Assembly: GCF_019059575.1 (NCBI RefSeq)
Contig: NW_024881521.1
Location: forward strand, 917,297 to 981,296
Direction: 5' to 3'
DNA: 64,000 nucleotides
DNA from: Amphibalanus amphitrite
Lineage: Eukaryota > Arthropoda > Thecostraca > Balanomorpha > Balanidae
The notes beneath the pieces are model-generated. The model was not told the DNA's origin. It did not search any database and saw only the letters and a program-made list of their open reading frames with translations. The position numbers were made by a program, and so were the translations under genes. Positions 1-13,764 of the stretch are shown here, piece by piece (the first letter of the stretch is position 1; every line of letters starts with the position of its first letter).

Positions 1-469
1 CACAAGATTGAGCACGAGAGATCACGTTCTTCGCTGCCGCCAAGATCTCCCGGTTTGCGAAACACTGGTGTCGCCATGCCCGTTTCTGGTCAGCTTCAGA
101 GCCTTATTTCATGAAGCGAGCCAAACGCCAGGAAGCAGAGCATTGGATCTCCGAGAAAACATTAGCAACATAATGATTTACTGATCAGAAAGTCTCCTGA
201 CGTGTTTGCACGCATCCATTACAGAAATAAGGCTCAGCTGCTTGAGCACGCTAAGCAACAGCCCGTTGTAATCCTTTGATTCATCGCATTATTATGGGGC
301 TAAAACAAATATCAACCCGTCGGAAATATATGTCGCTAATATTATGTCCCTCGCTTCAGGGAATAAGACTCTGAAGCTGACAAGAAACGGGCATGGCAAC
401 AACGGTGTTTCGCAAACCAGGAGATCTTGGCGGCAGCGAAGAACGTGATCTCTCGTGCTCAATCTTGTG
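1..469. mobile_element. Foldback/MITE cut by the window start
   Basis: Inverted arms 1-120 and about 352-469 share TTGCGAAACAC/GTGTTTCGCAA, AGATCACGTTCTTCGCTGCC and GAGCACGAGAGATCACGTTC with a few indels. The left arm probably continues outside the window, so termini and target duplication cannot be assigned. Confidence 0.75.
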
Positions 470-3400
470 CGACTCACAACGGGGGCCACCTGACTTAAGT
501 GGTGCTCTACGCATGAAAATACAAAATTTCAGTTCATTCTCTTTCGTTTGAGGCATGATTCGCCTTAATCGGTGGCATAGCAAGGTCACACGACAAAAAT
601 AAAAAAGCTTCAAGACTTCTGGGACACCCTGTATATGCACCTATCCACTTAATTATGTGTTTTGACTTCTGGTCTCTAGACTGGGGTGTTTATCCAGCTT
701 AGGCATTTCTATGAACTACAAAGTAATTTTGAAACTAACAGTACAGACAGAATGCAACATTTGTCGTACAAAACGAGTGTTCATTGGCACTTTGGACATT
801 GCTGAACATTGACATAGCTAAAGCTAGACGCAGCGGCATCGATCTTCAGAGTCGTGAGATCATAAACGGTTAATGGTGATAGAATAAACAATGAGGCGCG
901 ATGTTTACATCATCAGCTATTCATGTGAACTCATGCTGAACGAAATTCAACGACTTCCTCGGCGCCTCCTTGCACTCAGCATCGACTTTCGTGTTAACTT
1001 ACCATCCACAGAGTTTCGATGGGTTCACTAGTGTCGTAGACGGGCTGAACAAAATTTATTTATTATCAGCCGCTGCTAAGGTCGTCAGTCACACATCGCT
1101 TGGCATGCCTACGAGTGCATAGTTTCTCCATGGTAACAAAGTCCGCGAAACACATTGACGATTCCGTCAATTTCAATTTCCACTGACAATGCCGTGGGCG
1201 TGGACACAATGAAATCGGAAGGTTGGAAAAGGTTAACGGTGAGATGATCTAACAGAAAGTGGGTCGGTTGTACTTACGGTGGGACGGAAAAATGGTCGAA
1301 ATGTCGAATGGTCAGAGTACTCGGACAGTCAGTGGTCATATATACGGCCAGGTGGTCTGTCAGTCGGTTAAATGGTTAGACGGTCAGATGAAAAGAAGGA
1401 CGGGTCGAACGATCAGTTGACTGAGCGGCCAGACCATCGCCCAGTCAGACTGTCGGAATGGTCGGACGTGGCGGTCGACCAGTCTATGTGTCGTTCAGTG
1501 GACTCGACCGGGGTCGTCGGTCGCGATGGTCGGCGCAGACGGACTGGCCCGCAGGCGACAATGGAAGCCCCTCAGCAGCGCGGCGACGCGGCGCGGCGCG
1601 ACCCCGGTGGATTTACGCCGCAAATTAACCGGACAGGCCCTGAGATATGCTAATTAGAGCGACTCGCGCCGCATTTGGCCGGCTTCAGGGCTTCGGCGCG
1701 CACCGGTGCGGCGGCCGGCCTGCCGCCCTTTTAGCGTTCTAGAGAGTGGACTGGCGGTGGCATAGGTGTGCAGATGACGAATTCTCGGCAGCAGATGCGT
1801 GGACTGTGGAGATGCTTGAAGACAAGAAAATGCAATGAACGAGAAATACAAACTGAGAAAGATATTCTAAGGGGCTGAGATCATGTTGGTGCATTGCCAA
1901 TATCATAGTTTTTTTTCAGTTCAGTTTCCGAGGATTGACGGCACATCAACTCGTTTTTATTGGATTAAGTAACTCTCGCATTTTTCATTAATGTAGCTTC
2001 TACCTCATTTTACTTCAATTAACTTATGTTTGTATATTTATGCGTTTGTGTGTGTGTGCGTGTGTTTCGTACGGCACTCGGTTCACCAGTTCCGTGATGG
2101 TTGGCTGCTGCCGTGACCCGGCGCACGCCTCCCGTGCCACCACAGAGCGGCATGATCAAAGGAGACGCGACGAGCCGCGCATATTTAATGCGCCCGTGCG
2201 GCCCGGCGCGCGCCACCGACCTGAACCGGCGCCCGGAGACACCGGAAACGACAGCACCACCGCCGCCACCTCCTCAGCCACCCCCACCATCGCAGCCCCC
2301 CCCCCCCCCCCCGCCGCCGTCGACACCGCCGCCAGTCTCCCTGATCAAAGACGGGGATACGTGGCAATGTCAGAGCCAGCGCAGGTCACCTGGAACGTGA
2401 CCCAGGTTCACGGTGCGAGGTCAGGACTCCGGAGACACCGAAACTGGTCTGAGACTCGCTACATGGGACTCACGGGACGGTGGAGCTGCTCCGAGACGCG
2501 ACAACTCGTTACCGTGATCGGTGGCTCGTGATCGGTCAGACGTGACCTGGCTGAGTTTGGAGCGGTTCTATAGCCTGTGGGCCGGCCGCCCCCAGCAGGT
2601 ATGGGTCCGTTTAGTTGAGGTAGCATGACCAGCGACGTTCGATAGTGGTCGAGGTCGGCGATGCTAATTAGAACTTTGGACAAGGGCAAACTACTGCCTT
2701 CTGGAGGTCAAGCGAAATTCCCCATGCAGAGAAGTCATATACAGAAAGCACAATGCTCAGTGCTTACTAGTCGCAAATCAAATGCCTATCGAGTACCGAT
2801 GTTTGGATAAGAACACCAAGACGCCATATCAAAGGTGTCATCTCTGACAGAGTAACCTATCGAACAAACATTAGCTGCCAGATAGTCATGTCACGCTGAA
2901 CATTGCGCAATGTCTGACGTCCATGTAGCCGTGTATAAACACACCATGGTGTCATTGTGATCGTTGCATAACCGACGGATACAACACAGCTAACCCGACC
3001 GTCTGTGTATTGATGATGCGCAACTACAGGGTGCCGTGAGCCGGCCTGTCTTCCTGTGTATGTGACCGGTACCCCGCCCACCGCACCAGCCGTCAGTCCC
3101 CAGCGAGGCCGGTAATTTTCACCGGCGCCGGAATGTAAGGCCGCGCGTATAACTCACTCCTCAGCGGCAGCCGCATTGACCGGTCTGGTTTATGCTTCGT
3201 AAACTAGCCGGAGCGGGGCGCGACGGCGCTGGCCTTTTGGAAACGACATGTAGGAGGCCCATGCCAATAGGGTTGGGACCTATCTGCATGCTCTGTATGT
3301 TTTGGTAAAATAAAAAAGCTCAGAATTTTTAATGATTTAATTTAAAATCACTTTGTTAAAAAAATGTCTAGTTAGTTCAGAAATTAATTATTTGTGGCTG

Positions 3401-6400
3401 AAAACAACTTGCTTCTGATTGGTCGGGCTAATCATGACGTCACATGTAGGTATATAACTGTCTGTATATTTGGCGCAGTTGAGACATACATTGTCTATGT
3501 ATTTTCCTATGGTAAATCGGAGTGATTGGTCGTGTTTTCAGTGTCTCTTTATTTTGCGCTGGTATTGCGTGGCTAAGAAGTTTTATCAAGAATGGCATAT
3601 ACTAAAATGTTCCTTTAATAATGGAGCTTCAATATCTGTGAGTTTTATTGGCAAGCGAAAACTGATTTCGCTGTTATTTTATCTGGAAATTACTCATTTT
3701 TTAGGTCAATATTCAAAATATTTTACGGGAACAAGTTGGCACTTTTCTTGATTTTTGCACTCAAATCGCGTGCGATTCAACTGTATTGGAACTTGCAAAG
3801 AAGCTTGGTGATTAATTAACTGTGTTGTTATGGCACTGTTTGCAAAGCATGGATAATGAAACTCTGCCAAAGACTTAGCTACATAGCAATGCCTCAAGTA
3901 ATACGCAGGAGGGACAGAATTCAGAGTCCGATCGAGAAGAATCGGTGCAAATGCTACGAAGACCAGGCAGCTCTGATACAATAGCTAGTCGTCTCACTAC
4001 TCTCACTCCATTAGACCAGCTGATTCCTGACAGCACCGACTCGGATGCAAAGATGGAGCTCATCTTCCAAGCCAGAAACCAGTTCTTTGATGGAAGATGT
4101 GATGCTGCCTGTCTCTGCTTTGTTGGCCACTTTGGACGGGGCGGAGCTCCGCTCTTTGCGTGAGCGGTTATTCGCCTGTCACCCAGAATTGTTCCTTCGT
4201 TTGCTGGCCGTGCCCTGATTAGGTGCAATACGGGGAGCTGTAATCAGGGAAGTAACTTTCCATATGAAAGGGGTGCAGGTGCACCCCCGTCCCCCATCCA
4301 CTAGAAGTGCACCCCCATAGGCTAAGCGGCGCCCCACACGCCGCCCCACACGATTAGCTCTAGAGCAGATGGCGAGGGTGATTTCTCGGCTACATTCCAT
4401 CTCGGCGTGGTGATGCTTGTGGGCTTGGAAAGCGTCCAGTCGTATGTAGGGTAGTGTAGAGGTAGGGTTGAGTTCAATAAGGTCCTTTCATTTGAAAGGT
4501 TTGAACAACCCGCAATCAGCACAACATACCACAACTTAAATAAAAAACTACCAAACTCCGCCCAACTAATATTAATAAACATTACAGCCAAACTAATGGC
4601 CTAAATAAAAATATATCTCAAATCCTAACAGTTATCGCGGGTGATGGCGCCATGAGTTGCTATTATCCAAAACAGATGCAAATAAACATGTTTGCATGTC
4701 CTATGTATGTTTGTTTTAAAAACGTTGCAGCGGCGCTGGGAACTGCAGTCTTAGATCTGGGTATGTTTGGCATCTGCAACTCTTCATATACACATTAACC
4801 CTATTTCGGACGGGGAGACCTTTCAGGATTTTCTTGTACAATTGCCAAACGCCGCGAGACATTCAGCTCATATTTGGTGACTTTTCCTAAATGCTCATTG
4901 CGCACATCTCAGAAAAAAAAAATGCCGGGTCAGGTCAGGTCAGGTAACCAGAGCGGGTTTGTTGACCCCACCTCAGAAAAGTTTGCAAACACGTCAGAGC
5001 TTGAGTTTTTCACGAAGTTATTTCCTCTCATCAAGTCTTCAAAACAGTACCTGCAGTATGTGTCGTTTGTATATCTCAGAATTTTTGATCTGTGACCTGA
5101 GGTTAGGTCAGAGTCGTGACCTTTACATTGCAAGCCTATGGAAAAGTATTGAAATGCGACCTGCACCTCGAGTAAACGAGTCAAAACCACCCAATTCTTT
5201 AAGAATTATGACAAATTATCTTATCTGTAATGATCCAGGTGCCATTTACTGACAGGGACACCGGAGAGTGTTATCTGAGCCGAGATCATGTGAGGTGATA
5301 TCTACCATACATCAATGCTCACAATACTCACAATATTGACAATGCTTTTGCTTACAACACTTACAATACTTACGATGAGACCAGCAAGCACTCTGCCGTT
5401 ACAGTTCTAACTTCTGTTTCGAAAAACGACGTTACACACATTCGCTGCCTGCATAACATGTATTGTTTGACAGTAACAAAATACAATTGACATCTGAACC
5501 CCAAACGGACCGCCATCCACTCAAATTTTATAACCCTGACCGGTCAGGGGGCGAATGGAGGTCATTTCCTGGGCATTACACTCAGCCCTTGCACAAAATA
5601 TCTCACCTCACAGTGATCATTACAACAATAGCACCGACTTGATAGTGGATTTCAAAGTACTTGCATCAGCTCTTCCTGCTATTGCAGACGATCATCTCCT
5701 CAGGGTAATGTTGTTCGGGACATGAACGAAGATCGTTTTCGGAGTTTCATAAGTGCTACTGCAACAGCCTGGCACAAAACAGGACTTGTACGCTCTTCTC
5801 TGCACTTTGCCCTTCAGTATATCACAAAAGAATTGTTTAGAATCCATCTTACGCTTCTTTCACAGTCTCCCTTGCCACCGTAGATGAATTGCTGTTGCTG
5901 GTAAGTTAGGGCACGGTAGATAGAAATGACCTCGGTTCTCAACGCCTTAAGTTATTTTCATAAAAAGAACAAATAAATGATCAATAAGATGACAAGAATG
6001 TAAACATTTTAATCGTAAAGTAGTCCAAATATTGGAATGAGCTTTTGCTTTTCAGCATCCTCCGATTCATCATCTTTATCATTTGAAAATTCGAGGTACA
6101 TAAAATGTTTATCACGCGCTCATGTTAAGTGGGAATATAGTACACGGCAGACACATCAATTTTTGACACTGAACATTTCATCCGTAGATGTTTTAGCATA
6201 ATTTAAAGTTAAAAACAGCGCGAATGGCAGAGTGAAGCAAACAACATCTTTCACCCATTGATATAACATGTAATCTGTGGTGCGCCAGATGCGCCATTAT
6301 TTGTCAACCGCAGAAGGTGACATGTGACGTAACAGCATCAAGAGCATCTTTTTTCAAGAACTTTTCAAAACAAGTTTCCTATCTTTCTTCCCCCATTTCT

Positions 6401-7015
6401 CTCAGCTTATTGATTTTATGAGGCAATGGTATGCACCATAAATTCTGTGAAAATAGTTTGATCATTTTCATGCATTCTTAAAAAATCGAGTTCCCAACCC
6501 CATTATGTAGCGAGTTACTGCATGCATGCCTTCGCATTCGACATCAAACAGCTACGTCTTCCCGTCACATTAGGGCTGCATAGCGCGACGTCCGCCTCCG
6601 CCCTCTGCTATCGGCGGCGGAAGGCCATTTGACGGGCCATCAGCAAAGTTTCTTGACACGGCAGTCTGCTGTTGAGTCGTTCACTCCCCCGGCGGCCACT
6701 CGCTCGCTCTCGTTCCCCTCTGAGGGCCCTTCTGACGGCCGGAGGAGGAGGGTGACTGCTCGGCAGTAGCCACCGATCGGTCCACTCGGGCCGGAAATGG
6801 TCTCGGAGTATGGCGGCGCGGCTCGGACCGGAACTGTCGGGCCGCCTGACCAATTACTCGGCCCGCGGCGCCGCGGCCGCCCGGCCGGAACCGGAACCGA
6901 CGAGTGCGCGACCACCCTCGCAACTCTGCGCTTCCACCACCTCCCCCGCGGGCACTTCCCGGAGCACGCACCACCCCTGCTCTCCTCCTATTTACCCACC
7001 CTGCTCTTCGACGGC
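470..7015. other. Intergenic, nothing coding supported
   Basis: Features seen: GGTCRGAC-like degenerate repetition at about 1260-1530; a poly-C run near 2298-2311; a GC-rich block with GCGCATATTTAATGCGC near 2176-2192; a possible element remnant GGGGTGCAGGTGCACCCCC near 4268-4286; three tandem AGGTCA words at about 4929-4945; CAATACTCACAATA-like repetition at 5310-5370; and a GC-rich island from about 6585. The 93-codon frame at 3470-3751 has no family match that I recognise. Confidence 0.45.
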
Positions 7016-7023
7016 CTGCCCTC

Positions 7024-8729
7024 TAGAGGTCTGCACCGGCCGGCTGCAGCCGCGGCTGGCTGCAGCCCCACGGCTGTGGGCCGGGGCGGCTGCAAATATC
7101 TCCAAGAACACGGCTACGGCTGTGGCCACGGCTGTGAGATTTCAAGCTCAATCTTAAGTACTCAAATATAAAATTTTAAATCCTTAATCTTACATTCTGA
7201 TAAGCAGCCTAGCCTGTAAAAATCATGCAAAGGATGCCCAGCAATATTGAAAGTGGTGAAGCCTTTGAAAACCTGTAATGGTTTTACCATTTGCTGTAGA
7301 AGAGTTTGCACTCTGGTACAGAATACTAATTATAGGCACCAATTGTTCCTTCATCATCAATAGCTTGACAGTTTCAGAAAATGCAACATGTTGCTGTCAC
7401 ATCCCCCTCAAATCAATCTCAATCTTACCTGGTCATTAGGAGAGCACCTTACAGCTATTGAAGATGAGCGTTCAATAATTCTTTCAGGTAATAGAAAAAG
7501 AAATCACGCCTAGGTAAAGGCAGGTAAAGGCTTCATAAAATATTATCTAAAATAACTCTTAGATGTACTTCTGGATTTTCGGCAAGTCCAATTACATAAT
7601 ATAAAACTGGCGCTTTATGTTCTAACTGGCGTGTGAGTGACCGCTAACAGAAAATGCTGATCAACGAAGCCAATGGAATTAGATTATAAGTGAGTATGAA
7701 CCTTATTTACGGTTAATTCACATGATGGTGGAAACCCTGAACACGTAATTCACATGACGGTGAAAACCCTGAACACAATATTTCTTACGCGAGCTGTTGA
7801 TTTTACTAATATAATGACGTCTTCCTCTAAAAATGTAAAAATTTGATAATTGATATTTGTTTGAGAGCAAATTTTTAACTGTATAGCATTATTATTGATT
7901 AATTATGATTTCTATGGCTGTTTATGGTGACACAAAACAATTTATTGCCACTTCTTTGCTTTTTACGTCATTTGACTCAAGTAAAATTTTTGATTGAAAG
8001 AGCAATCGCACGTCCTTGGGGATTTGAGCGAAGATCATTATTTGGAAAAATCAAAATAGATGAATGTTTTTCTTTCTTGGATGCTCACTAGTGTTTTGAT
8101 GCCTTGCATATCAAATTAGTTGGAGACTTGCTCAGAAGGTTGCTTCAAGCCTGGCATATCACACCCCAGAAAATATGCAGGGTAAGAAAGAAGCAAGAGT
8201 TTTGACTAGACAATCACTGTTTGTCCATCAACTTCAGTTTCATTTTCCATACCTAACATTGATAATGAAAAGCATCAGGGTCTGTTGTTCTGTCCCACAA
8301 CCATGCTTCAGGATTTGGCATTAGATGTCTATTCTACACTGCTAGTGCTTCTATTCTGGTTCGTTGTTTATGTTTTCTGTTGATGTAGGTACCTACCTTA
8401 CCTAACCTACCCATCTTTCTTAACCCCTTGCAAGGGCTTGTGTAGGCATGCGATGCGCATCAGGCTTCAGGCCTTCGGCCTAAAGCCAGATACACAACCA
8501 CTTAGCCTATGATGCTTCATGAGCTTGAGAATCTATAGCCCATTGCAATGTGCTTTTGGCTATATGTTTCAACTAAAAACAACTTATTATATACTATTTG
8601 GTTGCATTTCATCACGGCCGGCTGACGGCTGGCTGCCCACAGTTTGCCACGGCTGTGGGCGGCTGTGGCTGTGGAGCCACGGCTGCGGGGCGGCTAGGCT
8701 GTGGAAAATTGCAGCCGTGCAGAACTCTA
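7024..8729. mobile_element. Nonautonomous hAT element, 1.7 kb
   Basis: Perfect 8-bp target duplication CTGCCCTC at 7016-7023 and 8730-8737. The terminal inverted repeats read TAGAGGTCTGCACCGG and TAGAGTTCTGCACGGC, continuing as GGCTGCA after a 5-base gap. Both ends carry clusters of GGCTGYGG/GCCACGGCTGTGG (about 7045-7135 and 8615-8705), the kind of subterminal repeat that hAT transposases bind. The interior is AT-rich with no transposase frame. The 8-bp duplication is established for hAT; mobilisation in trans is inference. Confidence 0.9.
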
Positions 8730-8737
8730 CTGCCCTC

Positions 8738-8946
8738 CGACCCCCGACCGGTGGCAGCACGACCACCGACCGTCGAGCACCCTCCCACCAGCGGCGTCCC
8801 GCGGCGGTAGACTGTAGAACGACGCTGTGCCACCGGAACCGACACCACTCGTCCCTCAGTGCGCTGAGAGCTGACGTGGCTGCCGCGGGTGTGAGTAAAG
8901 TCGATCATCGTCGTCTCGCAGTAGCGGCGGAACACATTCACTTAAA
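8738..8946. other. GC-rich flank of the hAT element
   Basis: Continuation of the GC-rich block interrupted at 7016. It rejoins the sequence to the left of the hAT element when one target copy is removed. No gene recognised. Confidence 0.5.
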
Positions 8947-9066
8947 GGGGGGCACTGCCGACTTTTGGTGCCATTCTTTCCATGCAACGCCCATAGGGCT
9001 AATGTTAAAATGCCAAAATCAAAGGGGGCACGGTACCCCGGTGCCCTCCCCGTTCCGTCGCCTATG
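8947..9066 (-). repeat. 120-bp dispersed repeat, copy 1
   Basis: Near identical, in reverse orientation, to 62734-62864. Shared words include GGCACTGCCGACTTTTGGTG, CATAGGGCTAATGTTAAAAT and GGCGACGGAACGGGGAGGGC. The GGCGGAACGGGG end resembles hAT termini, but no target duplication was found, so it is probably a fragment. Confidence 0.8.
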
Positions 9067-12000
9067 TCGTCTCGCCGACAACAGTCTGGCGTCTCAGCAA
9101 CTTCGTCTGACGTTGTGGTTGGGTGTTGAGCCAACGCCGAGCCAAATTCAAGGCGGAAGCTGTGTCTGAGCAGCCCAGCCCAAACTGAAGCGAGTCACGT
9201 CACCACTAATCAGCGTTAGCGTGGGCAATGTCGGCTGCTCCGACGGCGGCTGATGGTCGAGTAATGCGGTGTTATCTAACGATCATGATCCTGTACCAAT
9301 CAACCCCTGATGCTTCCATCCGTGACTGATGGATGAACTAACGAACAGACAGACTGATGGACAGACTAACGAACAGAGGGGGCATGCATAAGGGCATACA
9401 TGCCTTAGGTATCCTCGTCAGTCTGTCTACCCCAACAAACAACAGCCACGGCCCAACCAGGCCGTTTCCGGGCCGTCACAGAACAGTGAGCCCTCCGTAA
9501 CTACGAGTAGCAGGACAGCAGTGATCGCCGGCGGTCCCCGAGCAGCCATGAGCACGCCCCAGCGGAGTCATGAAGGAGCTGCGAGGGGATGTCATTACCA
9601 GACAGCCGTACGGAGCCGAGGCGATCGATACTTACCCGGCAGTGTAGCCAGCGGCGCTGTGAAACGATCGCCGACGGTGCCGACACTAACCGAGCGTTCA
9701 TACAGGCGAGTGGGGGCCGAGTGAGGTGAGGCTTACCAGACTTCCGTGAAGACAGTGGGAGAGGATAACACATCACACACGCAGATCTTCTGTCTCAGAA
9801 ACATGACGAATTGCCTGTCAGGATAGGCAAATTTATGTCCCAAACTTGGCTGTCTTTGTCTACGCAATGACGAATGCGAATGTGGAGCGGTTAGCGCGTT
9901 TTCTCTTTGTGCTGCATTGCATCCACGGCCCACGCGTTTTCCTATTCTCTCTCACCTCCTCCTTTCTTTCTCCCTTCGACGGCTCAGCTGTCGGTCGGAC
10001 CGACGGCGGTCGGCGGGGAGCCCAATGTTTCGCACGACTGCAGACTGTTATATCGCTAATCAAACGCCGCCCAATGAGCCATAGACGGCGCGGAGAAGGC
10101 GAGGCGCGGCGCGGCGCGGCGGTAGCGCTTCCTGGCTTCCTTCTTTGTACTGCCGAGGCTGGGGTGGATAACAGAAAGCAGCGGGGAAGACGGGGAGACG
10201 GTAGTGCTTCTTCCTTTCTCCTCATAATGCTCTGACGAGACGGCAATTGCCAAAGGCAGCAGCAGCGTTGAATGTGAGATGCGAGCAATACACTGCTATT
10301 ATAACGGTTCTCCGACTTGTCCTCGGCGTTGAGACGGTGCAAGAAATGAGTCAGAAGCTCGGCGGACGACTGTCATCGTCACACGGTGCGGTGCACGGGC
10401 GGCATGTCAGCCTCAACTCGGCACGTCTCCAGCTAATTCGACCAGATGTCCGGACAAATTACCAAAGTGGTGACTCGCGCAAAAGCGTGAACACATGCAG
10501 CACAAGTGGGGTAGAACCGATCCGATGGAAATGTGCACTGAACAGTCGCGTATTTCAGGTATAGGGCAGAAACCCAGTGACCACACTGGCGTCGGGTGAC
10601 GCAAAAGCTGGCTGTTTTGTTTCATCTCCCTCGCATGGGACACATACGTCAAAATATGTGAAGATTAATGATCCATCCACTATCTTCGTTTCCATATCCA
10701 ACCCCAGCAAAAACTTACAAGTTGGTCTGGATAGGATAACAAAACTTCAGTCAGAGCACAAACACGCTTGGAAACATCAGGTTCTTTGGCACTTTGGCCA
10801 GTACATATTTTTGTTTAGCTGTCTGCTGGAATGTTCCTGGCAGTTCTGATGTAAAGCATACAGCAATGTCGTCAGAATCCAGTGTTTCTGACCGTTCTTT
10901 GTGCTCTCTCACATGAAGTGCCCGGTCGGAGCGTTTATTCAGCCGTCGGCAGAGAGCTACTGGAAGTGGCCTCAGCACCGGCGCCCGCTTTCCGTCACAC
11001 GTGCTGACGCGCTCAAACACCATTCAAGGGCCCTCGGACGCCGGCGATAAGTGTTTTATATACCGTACCGGCGATATTAAATGCGCGCGATGAACGGAAA
11101 AGATAAAGCATGTCTCTCGGGCGCGGGCCATAAAAAGGGTCCGCGTAGACAAAGGCACTTGAGTCGTTTGCACACAAGCAGCGAAACTGTTGGGAAATAG
11201 GATGAGCATGTGAACGGACCCAGGTGTCCAGTCAGCCGGTATCGACATTGGGGCACGCCGCGGCCACTCCTGCCCGGGGTTAGCTATTCAGACAACCATA
11301 ACAACGGCATTATGGGAGACATTGGTGGGCCTCGTTAAAAAGCCTAACGATCGAATAGCCCGATGATGAGTAGGTTTTAGGAAAAGTCTATTCACACCGT
11401 AAAGTTGACAATAAAGCGATGGCATAGAGGTCAATATTTGCAGTTTCAGGCATGCAAAGTTTATCATTCATGTCAAAAGCTGTATGCAAGAGGGTGCGAA
11501 GTACAGAGCGATTAAGTTAACGATGGTGATAAACCTTACACACTCGATGCAAACAATTTTTGGTTGAGCATTTCCAGGAATAGATATCGTCGTTTGTTCA
11601 GACATCTTGTTGCATATCGTTGCATATAGGTATCTATATTGCAACCCTTTTCGACCGTTGTCCTCTCGCACTCCCGCTCCAGTCCTGGCTAGTGGCTTCA
11701 AGCCGTCTGCTTGACCCTGTCCACTCTAATCAGGCCCCGTCTGACCGGGGCTCTGTCTCACCCCTCCCGTTATACCCATCTAACCCGTGCTTGTCACACT
11801 CCTCCCGTTGTTGTTCCCTCTGATCTGTCGGCCCTGTTTCACTCCTCCCGTCCCATCTGGCCGCCGACAATCGGCCGGTATCGACCGCTCTCGGTCTGCG
11901 CTCACCCGTCGGCTCACCAGCAGAGGGACCCAGGTGTGAAGCCGCTGCCAAACTCATTAGCGCCGCAGCCCTGCGCCAATTACTTATAAATGTGCAGCGG

Positions 12001-13764
12001 GCGCTCGTGAAGCGGGGCGGCCCGTGGCTGACAGCGCAGAGGGTACGGGGCGGCCGCGTGGCTGACAGCGCAGAGGGGCACGGGGCGGCCCCGTGGCTGA
12101 CAGCGCAGAGGGGCACGGGACGCACCCGGGCCGTGGCTGTCGGCGCAGAGGGGCACGGGACGAGCCGGGTCGGCCGGGCGCGTGGCTACTGATTACGGTG
12201 GGAGGGTTGAGGACGGCGCAGGCTGAGTGGATGGGCGTGTAAATGCTGTCACTCGTGTTCGCTCGAGGCGGACACGATGGTTTAACAAAGACGGACCTCA
12301 GTGTCACACTTGGGCTCTGAAGTTGGCGCCAGGTAGATGTGACCCTATGTAGCTGGAGTGAAGCAATTAACACAAGCGCCCGAGTGGTGATCGGCAGTAT
12401 CCCTGACTACTGAGCAGGAGACCTTTGTGATTATTGCTGCTGAACGTTTGTATCTGCACCCGAGGACTTTCGATTCGACTCGAATAAGGACTATAGCTTG
12501 CAGATGAGAACTAATCTCGGCGCCCAATCAAATTTGTCGACCTGGCACGATCCGATGGATCGCAATAATGAGACACTGAGACACCGATCATCTGCGCTCC
12601 GTGCGCTATCGATAAATGACAACCTGCAGGATCGGCGGCTCATTACCTGATCGTCCTGAATAGGGATGCTCCGGCGGTCAGTATAGGTCAAACCCGGAGG
12701 GCGATCTTATTGTTTGTTTTGCTTGGGTTACATTGGCAAGTGATTGCCAGGTCAGGTCACCAGGTCACAGCACTTGTGGGAAAGTTCACTTATTCAACAC
12801 AATGTTTTAGGAAACAAGAGACAAAAAGTAAGAGCAGGGACTCCAACATTAGATCTTGGGGATGTTTTGAGCGGTCCTGTGCTCACGCCAAAGTTATCTC
12901 ACGAGTCACCTCTGAGCGCCATCTGGTGTGTTGTGCACCTCCGACCTGCACGCCATCTCCCGGCTGTGCACCACAGCTCTCTGGTCTGGGCGTCATCTGG
13001 CTCTCCCTCCTCTCCCCATAGGCCATGCCTCAGACGGCCCTCTCGGATTCCGATCAGCGTCCAAACAGCGCCCGCGCCGCCGCGCCGGGCTCAGCTGGTC
13101 TCACAATTTACGGCCGGATTCCCGTAAAGAATGGTTTCATCGGGCGCAATAGATTTGCGGGGTTAAACCCGGGAAATCGGAGCGATTTCCGGCTCCTTTG
13201 GCCAAATTCAGCGGAAGCGGAGGTGCGTCCGCGCGCGGAGGAGCTCTCGCCCTCACGCCCTCTCCCGTTCACCGGTGTCGTTTATTCACACCCCGTCTGG
13301 GTCTCGTCGTCGGTTCTGCGGGCGCCGTAAAGCCCTCTCTGTCGACGACGGCGGCGGATTTTTCTTGTGCCGTCGGCCGGTCGGTGCGGTGCCAGCGACG
13401 ACCGCCTTTTATTACAGAGGTAATGGGCGCGGGATGTAAATGACGTCAGGAGCCGCGGCTGGCTGGGTTATTCGGCATTATCTCCGCGGCCGCGTGAGAG
13501 ATCGATGGCGGCCTGGACCGGGCCCCTGCCGTCGCCGACCCACCCACTGTCCCCCTGCCCGCCTCTCCCCCCGGCACTCGGCTGATGGGAGAGGCGACTG
13601 TAAGTGAGGTGACCTGGATTCCGCAGAACAACACACAGGAAACCGTACTTTTTGGACACATTTTCACTAAAAAGGGGTTGCTCCACTGAACTCTAATATA
13701 TACTGGAAGGACCATTGGTGGCTTGTTTTTGTCTATCGATTTCCGCCATGTTGTGTATACCAGA
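9067..13764. other. Intergenic with GC-rich islands
   Basis: No gene supported. Short GACAGACTGATGGA-like units lie near 9320-9375. GC-rich blocks occur at about 9960-10200, 10900-11270, 11700-12200 and 12920-13600. Frames over them lack family signatures. Confidence 0.45.
12012..12180. repeat. Minisatellite, about four units of roughly 35-40 bp
   Basis: Units built on CGTGGCTGACAGCGCAGAGG followed by GGCACGGGGCGGCC, with the last unit diverged (GTGGCTGTCGGCGCAGAGG). Ala/Arg/Pro-rich frames on both strands here are repeat artefacts. Confidence 0.9.

Noticed and set aside
2040-2531. 163-codon Pro/Ala/Thr-rich ORF
   Set aside because: Low-complexity sequence caused by CCG/CCA and poly-C runs; overlapping frames are similarly open.
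3470-3751. 93-codon ORF in AT-rich DNA
   Set aside because: Not low complexity, but no recognisable family, no splice context and no homologous copy in the window.
8519-9169. 216-codon ORF
   Set aside because: It runs through the hAT element end, its target duplication and a dispersed repeat; composition changes along it and no family is visible.
12928-13330. CRISPR, operon or viral integration
   Set aside because: No spaced direct repeats, no clustered same-strand ORFs and no viral protein signature anywhere in the window.
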